Shown here: positions 6,644 through 11,082 of the stretch, piece after piece
How positions within the stretch are numbered: position 1 is the first letter of the stretch
Layout of the letters: each line of letters starts with the position of its first letter
NCBI GenBank assembly: GCA_036752825.1
Contig: DAIORV010000072.1
Location: 1 to 11,082 of the forward strand
Reading direction: 5' to 3'
Length of the DNA stretch: 11,082 bases
Source of the DNA: UBA5177 sp002413265
GTDB taxonomy: Bacteria; Chloroflexota; UBA5177
The notes under the pieces: generated by a model
What the model was told of the DNA's origin: nothing
Database searches by the model: none
What the model saw: the letters and a program-made list of their open reading frames with translations, nothing else
Position numbers and translations under genes: made by a program

Positions 6644-6647
6644 ATGG

Positions 6648-7829
6648 GTGGAAGGCGCGACTGTGCTGGTCGTCGACGACGACCCCGACATCCGAGAAAC
6701 CCTCCGAGATCTACTGGAGGACGAGGGCTACCATCCGGAGCTTGCGAGAAACGGTCGCGAGGCGATGGACCGGCTGGAATATGGCGGCCAGCTCCCGGAT
6801 GCCATGCTGCTGGACCTGGCCATGCCTGAGATGGATGGATACGCCGTCCTGGACCAGCTTCGGCAGAGCCTGCTGCAAGAATTTCCGGTTCTGATCATCA
6901 GCGCTCAGCGCCCGCAGCCGACCATCCTGCGGGCACTCGACTCTGAGCTACGCGACTTCATTGCGAAGCCCTTTGATCTCGACGAGCTTCTGATTCGCCT
7001 CCAGCGGCTGATGCTGCGTTCGCCGCGCCTCGAGGCCTCCAGCGACCAAGCCCTTCGCGTCTACGCGCTCGGATCGCTCCGCGTCTATCGAGACAAGGGC
7101 CTGGTCTTCGACGAAGGGTGGCGAAACAAGCCGGCCAAGACCATTTTCAAGCTCCTGTTCACGCACCGCGGGCAGCGCTACCCCAAGGACATTCTGCTGG
7201 AAGAGCTCTGGCCTGAGGCCGACCCGGATGTCGCGGCCAACCGTTTGCGCGTCGCCATTCACGAGCTTCGCAAGATGCTCGGACATCACGGCCGAAAGGA
7301 CAAGACGCAGACGCAAATCGGCCAGCAGGAAGGGTCCTATTTCTTCGATTCGTCGGTTACTTGCTGGAGCGATGTGGACACCTTCGAGGAGTATTCCAGA
7401 CGCGCTCAGGAGCTCATCCGTGACAGCAGGTTCGATGAGGCCCTCCACGCCTACCGCAGCGCTGAGGCCCTGTATCAGGGCGACTACATGCGGGATGATC
7501 CATTCTTTGAATGGACGATCGCGACGCGGGAGCGCCTACGTGAGGCGCACCTCAATGGGCTAAGTGAGGCGGCACGGATCTGCGCGGCTCAGGGCCTGCC
7601 GGAGGAGGCAGCCGGCTTTTGCCGCAAGATTCTGCGGATAGAGCCCTGGAGAGAAGAGGTGTACAGGCGTCTTATGGAGTACCTGGTTGCCGCCGGCCGG
7701 CCGCATGAAGCCCTGAGGGTATTTGAGGACTGCCGTCGAGCCCTGAGAGCTGAGATCGAAGCAGAGCCATCGTCCGAGACCTGCGATCTGCGCGAGAGAG
7801 TTGCCGCGAATCTACCCGGCACATCGTAG
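6648..7829 (+). CDS. Orphan response regulator with REC, winged-helix and BTAD domains
   Basis: The protein has 393 residues from the GTG start. The receiver domain (about 4-120) is complete: acidic pocket Asp10-Asp12 in VVDDDPD, phosphoacceptor Asp56 in LLDLAMPEMDG, Ser85 in IISAQ and Lys107 in IAKPFD. A winged-helix DNA-binding domain follows (about 136-212), containing LLEELWPEADPDVAANRLR and IHELRKML as in SARP-type regulators. The rest (about 245-388) is a tetratricopeptide-like bacterial transcriptional activation domain, with helical pairs such as FDEALHAYRSAEALYQGDY and GRPHEALRVFEDCRRAL. It should therefore be a phosphorylation-controlled transcription factor. No histidine kinase is adjacent. 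It diverges from the VWA gene by 108 bases, so it may control that gene or itself; its real targets are unknown. An in-frame extension upstream to 6504 is unlikely to be translated. Confidence 0.93.
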   Translation: MEGATVLVVDDDPDIRETLRDLLEDEGYHPELARNGREAMDRLEYGGQLPDAMLLDLAMPEMDGYAVLDQLRQSLLQEFPVLIISAQRPQPTILRALDSELRDFIAKPFDLDELLIRLQRLMLRSPRLEASSDQALRVYALGSLRVYRDKGLVFDEGWRNKPAKTIFKLLFTHRGQRYPKDILLEELWPEADPDVAANRLRVAIHELRKMLGHHGRKDKTQTQIGQQEGSYFFDSSVTCWSDVDTFEEYSRRAQELIRDSRFDEALHAYRSAEALYQGDYMRDDPFFEWTIATRERLREAHLNGLSEAARICAAQGLPEEAAGFCRKILRIEPWREEVYRRLMEYLVAAGRPHEALRVFEDCRRALRAEIEAEPSSETCDLRERVAANLPGTS

Positions 7830-7862
7830 AAATGACGCGCATCGACCCGTCGCCGAGCCGAA

Positions 7863-7868
7863 TATAAT
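7863..7868 (+). promoter_or_regulatory. -10 box of the tdk promoter
   Basis: A perfect TATAAT stands 33 bases before the tdk ATG, predicting a start near 7875 and a leader of about 27 bases. The -35 is weak (TCGACC at 7842-7847, spacer 15). Weak 6-bp arms GACCCG (7844-7849) and CGGGTC (7869-7874) flank the box. Confidence 0.6.
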
Positions 7869-7890
7869 CGGGTCCAGTCGCGCACGGCCG

Positions 7891-7895
7891 AGGAG
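7891..7895 (+). promoter_or_regulatory. Ribosome binding site of tdk
   Basis: AGGAG lies six bases before the ATG at 7902, an ideal spacing. It contrasts with proB, which has no such site, so this genome appears to use both Shine-Dalgarno-led and near-leaderless starts. Confidence 0.75.
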
Positions 7896-7901
7896 TGCCA
7901 G

Positions 7902-8609
7902 ATGCCAAACAAGGGCAAACTTACGGTCATTTGTGGACCGATGTTCTCGGGGAAGTCTCGCGAGCTCATACGCCTCGTCCACATAGCGGAGATAGCCGGC
8001 CAGCACACCAAGACTTTCAAGCCTCGGATTGACGACCGGTACAGTCACTCCGACGTCTTCTCGCACGACGGCATTCGAGGGACCGCACATCCGGTCGACA
8101 CGGCTCGCGAAATGCTCTCGATGCTGGCTTTTGCTCCCCGCTTACCCGACGTTGTGGCGATAGACGAAGCGCAATTCTTCGACCGTGGCATCACCGATGC
8201 CTGCCTTTGGCTCATCGACCGCGGCGTAACGGTCGTGGTTGCCGGTCTCGACCGCAACTTCCGGGGCGAGCCCTTCGGCAGCATGCCCGAGTTGCTGGCC
8301 GTTGCCGACGAGGTGTCGAAGCTGAAGGCCGTCTGCATGCAGTGCAAGGACCCGAGAGTCACGGCAACCCTGCCGCAGCGTCTCATCGACGGCCGCCCGG
8401 CCACCTATGACAGCGCCGAAGTGATGGTCGGCGGAGCCGAATACTACGAGGCTAGATGCGCGGACTGCCACGAGATTCCAGGCAAGCCCGACTTCGGATC
8501 CGTCGTGCAGGGGCTGTTTGCAGACCAGGCGAACGGCAGCGGGGTTCCGGCTGATGCCTCGGACATGGAGCGCCAGGTCACCGGGCCGGACTCAGGCGGA
8601 AGCGCCTGA
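7902..8609 (+). CDS. tdk: Thymidine kinase (TK1-like, type II)
   Basis: Tdk phosphorylates thymidine (and deoxyuridine) with ATP in pyrimidine deoxynucleoside salvage. Seen: P-loop GPMFSGKS (residues 12-19), the Walker B and catalytic segment IDEAQFF (Asp88, Glu89), the GLDRNFRGEPFG segment (115-126), and four zinc-ligand cysteines in CMQC (145, 148) and CADC (186, 189). The GGAEYYEARC lasso region, which binds thymidine, precedes the second pair. The protein has 235 residues against about 190 usual. The excess is a Gly/Ser/Asp-rich C-terminal tail after about 195 with no visible motif. It has its own promoter and a good ribosome binding site. It converges on the permease gene at 8592, overlapping by 18 bases that form a hairpin. 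Confidence 0.96.
   Translation: MPNKGKLTVICGPMFSGKSRELIRLVHIAEIAGQHTKTFKPRIDDRYSHSDVFSHDGIRGTAHPVDTAREMLSMLAFAPRLPDVVAIDEAQFFDRGITDACLWLIDRGVTVVVAGLDRNFRGEPFGSMPELLAVADEVSKLKAVCMQCKDPRVTATLPQRLIDGRPATYDSAEVMVGGAEYYEARCADCHEIPGKPDFGSVVQGLFADQANGSGVPADASDMERQVTGPDSGGSA
8592..8609. terminator. Shared hairpin at the convergent tdk / permease ends (terminator-like, no T-run)
   Basis: TCAGGCG (8592-8598) and CGCCTGA (8603-8609) pair perfectly over a GAAG loop. The right arm ends in the tdk TGA and the left arm ends, on the other strand, in the permease TGA. The stem could slow polymerase or protect both mRNA 3' ends. Neither strand has a U-tract after the stem, so intrinsic termination is not established. 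Confidence 0.45.
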
Positions 8610-9377
8610 ATATCGTCGCAGCCCGAAGCTCCAGAACACGCGGGTGATTGTGACGAGAATCAACGAGAGGGCTACGGCGCCCAGCACCGTCTTCGTATCG
8701 AGGCGGCCAGTCAGCGCCTCGGAGGGAACCGTCACCGCGAAGGCAACGGGCACCACGACCGTCAAGCCGTAGCGGAGCCATCCCGGATAAATGCCGACGG
8801 GGTACCTGCCCGCGTTGTACACCCCGGCGAACAGCTCGACCAAGTGCCACATGCTGGTGACCCAGAAGGCGAGCGTCGTCAGAATCATCCAGAAGCAGTA
8901 GATCAGAAGCGCTCCGACCACCAGCATCAATAGGAAGGTGACGGCCCGACCGAATCCAAACTGTGATTGCAGTCTTAGGACTCCAATGAGGACGATAATG
9001 ACGCCCGTCAGCACGTCCACGGACTGCCAGATCTCGACCCTGCGTATGCTGGCCAGTACCTGGGCGTCTGCAGGTTTGGTCAGCACGTAATCAAAGGTCC
9101 CTTGCTGTACGTCTTCGATCAGCTGCGTCATGTTTGGTTGGATCGTCGTCTGGATCACACCGCCCATGAGCGTGAAGACGCCCATAACTATCAGCAGCTG
9201 TGCCGGATTCCAGCCATGCAGCGACGAGGTATGGCTGAATATCAGCCAGAGGCTGACCAATCCCGTTCCGATGGCCAGCACCGATTGGAATAGCTGCAGG
9301 AAGAAGTTCACGCGATATTGGAGCTCGTTCATGGCTCCTACGCGGAAAAACAGCCATGCAAGCCGAATTTCGTGCAT
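8592..9377 (-). CDS. ABC-2 type exporter permease, second subunit
   Basis: The 261-residue integral membrane protein has about six hydrophobic segments: near 24-48, 59-79, 117-134, 145-173, 202-218 and 230-250. It resembles the ABC-2 membrane family that pairs with NatA/DrrA-like ATPases (PF06182-type). It aligns by eye with the upstream permease: GTFDYVLTKP (93-102) against GQFSAMLLRP, AGRYPVGIYP (189-198) against SGRLVPLSLMP, and a C-terminal LRRYS against LRKYS. The two are thus paralogues likely forming a heterodimeric channel. It lies three bases after the upstream permease stop, so it is the last gene of the operon. Exporters of this type carry drugs, viologens or other small amphipathic molecules; the substrate here cannot be told from sequence. 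Confidence 0.9.
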   Translation of the reverse strand: MHEIRLAWLFFRVGAMNELQYRVNFFLQLFQSVLAIGTGLVSLWLIFSHTSSLHGWNPAQLLIVMGVFTLMGGVIQTTIQPNMTQLIEDVQQGTFDYVLTKPADAQVLASIRRVEIWQSVDVLTGVIIVLIGVLRLQSQFGFGRAVTFLLMLVVGALLIYCFWMILTTLAFWVTSMWHLVELFAGVYNAGRYPVGIYPGWLRYGLTVVVPVAFAVTVPSEALTGRLDTKTVLGAVALSLILVTITRVFWSFGLRRYSGASA

Positions 9378-9380
9378 CGG

Positions 9381-10184
9381 TTAGTTCCCCACTGCCGAGT
9401 ACTTGCGCAAGCAGGCCGCCCACACCAGCTGAAGGAGGAAAATGCCGCCAAGGATCCACCCCAGCTGCGCGGCGAGGCCGAGAAACAATTGTCGAGTCGT
9501 CAGCTTGCCGATGAGAGCCAGGATCGGAAACTGGAACGTCCACTGGAAGGGAAGAAAGTCCGCCAAAACCTGCACCCAGTGAGGCATCAGTGAGAGCGGC
9601 ACGAGACGCCCTGAGAGCAGCGTCTCCGCGGTTATGTAGAGCTGAAAGACGGCGCCCACCCGCGTCGTCCAGAAGGTGACGAGTCCCAGCATCCACTGGT
9701 TGAAGCTGCGGATGAGATACGCGCCCCAGATGGCGAAGAAGAAGACGAGGACCTGAGTCCAGGTCGGGCTAATCGTCGGCCGAAAGGCGATGACCAGAAT
9801 CGCAGCCAGTGGCAACCACATGATCACGGACATGATCCTGGTGCCCGCGAAAAACGCCAGATCCCAGTGGATCGGGTGCATTGGCCTGAGCAGCATCGCC
9901 GAAAACTGGCCGGTGCGGATCCTGTCCTCCCACCCGTAGGGCGTGAACACGATGTTCACATTTCGCACCAGCGTCCAGACGATGTAGTACGCGACGAACT
10001 GACCGGCGGTGTAGCCTCCCACCGAGCCTCCGTGGGATCTGGCAATCGTCGACCACACGACGAGATAGATGACCGGCTCGGTGATCATCCCGATCATGTA
10101 GAAGTACGTGCTGACGCGGTACTGGATCTCCGCCATGACGCCGATCTTCATGAGCTGGCGGTAGACGTCAAAGTACGCCGTCAT
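9381..10184 (-). CDS. ABC-2 type exporter permease, first subunit
   Basis: The 267-residue protein has hydrophobic stretches near 26-48, 60-80, 112-134, 142-173, 200-222 and 234-257, fitting a six-helix ABC-2 permease. The conserved cytoplasmic loop GQFSAMLLRPMHPIHWD (92-108) is where such subunits usually contact the ATPase. Its ATG overlaps the ATPase stop by four bases (ATGA), so the two are translationally coupled, and the second permease begins three bases after it. The order ATPase-permease-permease with two distinct permeases matches the uncharacterised COG4586/COG4587/COG3694-type group, which includes the cyanobacterial viologen exporters. Assignment to that group is from remembered family features, not a search. 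Confidence 0.9.
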   Translation of the reverse strand: MTAYFDVYRQLMKIGVMAEIQYRVSTYFYMIGMITEPVIYLVVWSTIARSHGGSVGGYTAGQFVAYYIVWTLVRNVNIVFTPYGWEDRIRTGQFSAMLLRPMHPIHWDLAFFAGTRIMSVIMWLPLAAILVIAFRPTISPTWTQVLVFFFAIWGAYLIRSFNQWMLGLVTFWTTRVGAVFQLYITAETLLSGRLVPLSLMPHWVQVLADFLPFQWTFQFPILALIGKLTTRQLFLGLAAQLGWILGGIFLLQLVWAACLRKYSAVGN

Positions 10185-11082
10185 GCCGGAAGTTCCTCGA
10201 GAGGCGCCTCCTGCGCAAAAACCTGCCGGATCACGTCCTCAATCAGGGGCTCCTCGACGGTTAGGTCCATCACCGGGAGATCGGCCAAGAGACGCGCGGT
10301 GACTCTCGGAGTCTCAGTCTTCGGCACGCGCAAGGTAACCCGATCGCTGTCGACGCTCATGATCTCGCCGTATCGAGAGAGATCGGCGGAGGTGTCCTCG
10401 AGCGTGACCCCGATGGTCTTGAAGGCGGCGAATCTGGCCACCAGATCCGCCAGCGACCCGTCGAACAGCAGATGTCCGTGATGGATGACGATCACTCGCT
10501 TGCAGAGAGCTTCCACGTCTGCCATGTAGTGGCTCGTCAGGAGCACAGTCGCGTCGTGCCGGCGGTTGTACTCGGCGATGAAGCTGCGAATGCGAGCCTG
10601 CATCGTGACGTCCAGCCCGATGGTCGGCTCGTCCAGATAGAGCACCTGAGGGCGCTGCAAAAGAGACGCGGCTATCTCGACCTTCATGCGCTCACCCAGA
10701 GAGAGATTGCGCACGGGTTTCCTCACCAGATCCTGCAGGTCGAGCAGCTCGATGAACTCGTCTCGCGTCTCTCGAAACTGCCGAGTCGGTATTCGATAGA
10801 TCGCCCGGTTCAGCTCAAACGAATCGAGGGCGGGCAGATCCCACTGAAGCTGGTTTCGATTGCCCATCACCAGGGTGATCTGCTTTAGGTAGGCTTTGTC
10901 ACGCCGTTGTGGGACAAACCCTAGAACCGTGACCTCGCCGCTTGTTGGGTGCAACAGGCCCGACAGCATCTTCAGCGTGGTGGTCTTTCCGGCTCCGTTC
11001 GGTCCCAGAAATCCCACGACCTCTCCTGGCTGAATGTCAAAGGAGATGTGGTCCACAGCCTTGACGTCTCGCCATTTGCGGT
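10181..11082 (-). CDS. ABC exporter ATP-binding protein (5' end outside window)
   Basis: The reading frame stays open to the window edge, so the N-terminus is missing; 300 complete codons are visible. The in-frame GTG at 11056 is an internal valine in KAVDHISFDI, preceded by typical family sequence (RKWRDV), so it is not the start. Walker A is GPNGAGKTT (about 10979-11005), the Q-loop is in NRNQLQWDLP, and the signature is LSLGE (10691-10705) instead of LSGGQ. Walker B is VLYLDEPTIGLD and the switch histidine is in LLTSHYM. The protein powers export by the two downstream permeases, with which it forms a tight operon. A C-terminal domain of about 90 residues after the switch region may be regulatory. 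The family is NatA/DrrA-like (COG4586-type by memory). Substrate unknown. Confidence 0.95.
   Translation of the reverse strand, partial: RKWRDVKAVDHISFDIQPGEVVGFLGPNGAGKTTTLKMLSGLLHPTSGEVTVLGFVPQRRDKAYLKQITLVMGNRNQLQWDLPALDSFELNRAIYRIPTRQFRETRDEFIELLDLQDLVRKPVRNLSLGERMKVEIAASLLQRPQVLYLDEPTIGLDVTMQARIRSFIAEYNRRHDATVLLTSHYMADVEALCKRVIVIHHGHLLFDGSLADLVARFAAFKTIGVTLEDTSADLSRYGEIMSVDSDRVTLRVPKTETPRVTARLLADLPVMDLTVEEPLIEDVIRQVFAQEAPLEELPA

Noticed and set aside
6504..6647. In-frame N-terminal extension of the response regulator, starting at ATG 6504
   Set aside because: It would overlap the divergent VWA gene by 36 bases, adds 48 residues unlike any receiver domain, and the GGAGG-GTG at 6639-6650 gives a normal start.
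7844..7874. GACCCG / CGGGTC dyad around the tdk -10 box as an operator
   Set aside because: Arms are only 6 bp with a 19-base spacer, which is readily found by chance in GC-rich DNA.
11054..11056. GTG as the start of the ABC ATPase
   Set aside because: The frame continues upstream with typical ABC sequence (RKWRDVKAVD) to the window edge, so this GTG codes an internal valine.
1..11082. Mobile element, phage, CRISPR or RNA genes
   Set aside because: No transposase, integrase, spaced direct repeats, tRNA-like cloverleaf or rRNA segment was seen on either strand.

Overview
The window is a gene-dense stretch of GC-rich bacterial chromosome holding ten protein-coding genes. No gene-free gap exceeds about 110 bases. 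I see no RNA genes, insertion sequences, CRISPR arrays or prophage genes. All ten genes fall in recognisable families. The sequence does not name the organism. The mix of a response regulator ending in a SARP-type BTAD domain, an L,D-transpeptidase with an HGCIN active site, a CoxE-like VWA protein, and -10 boxes placed almost on start codons fits a GC-rich Terrabacteria-type lineage such as Chloroflexota, Dormibacterota or Actinomycetota. That placement is inference only.

Layout. (1) Positions 1-3798, + strand: the 3' end of threonine synthase (thrC), then homoserine kinase (thrB, ATGA overlap), glutamate 5-kinase (proB, own promoter) and gamma-glutamyl phosphate reductase (proA, 26-base overlap). 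Together these are the last two steps of threonine synthesis followed by the first two of proline synthesis. (2) Positions 3795-6539, - strand: a CoxE-like VWA protein, then 36 bases downstream a secreted or anchored multidomain L,D-transpeptidase that ends tail-to-tail on proA. (3) Positions 6648-7829, + strand: an orphan response regulator (REC, winged helix, BTAD) divergent from the VWA gene, followed by thymidine kinase (tdk, 7902-8609) with its own promoter. (4) Positions 8592-11082, - strand: a three-gene ABC-2 exporter operon (ATPase cut by the window end, two paralogous permeases) that converges on tdk.

About ten genes are metabolic, envelope or transport functions of known type, and I did not find a convincing undescribed multigene system. 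The more unusual signals are small. A perfect 7-bp dyad abuts a consensus TATAAT just before proB, in a geometry that implies an almost leaderless mRNA. An 18-bp hairpin carries the stop codons of both tdk and the converging permease. The proA and transpeptidase stop codons share one CTAG. A leader hairpin precedes the response regulator, and a 12-bp palindrome covers the transpeptidase ribosome binding site. The VWA protein without an adjacent MoxR-type ATPase, next to a cell-wall crosslinking enzyme, is the most interesting functional pairing.
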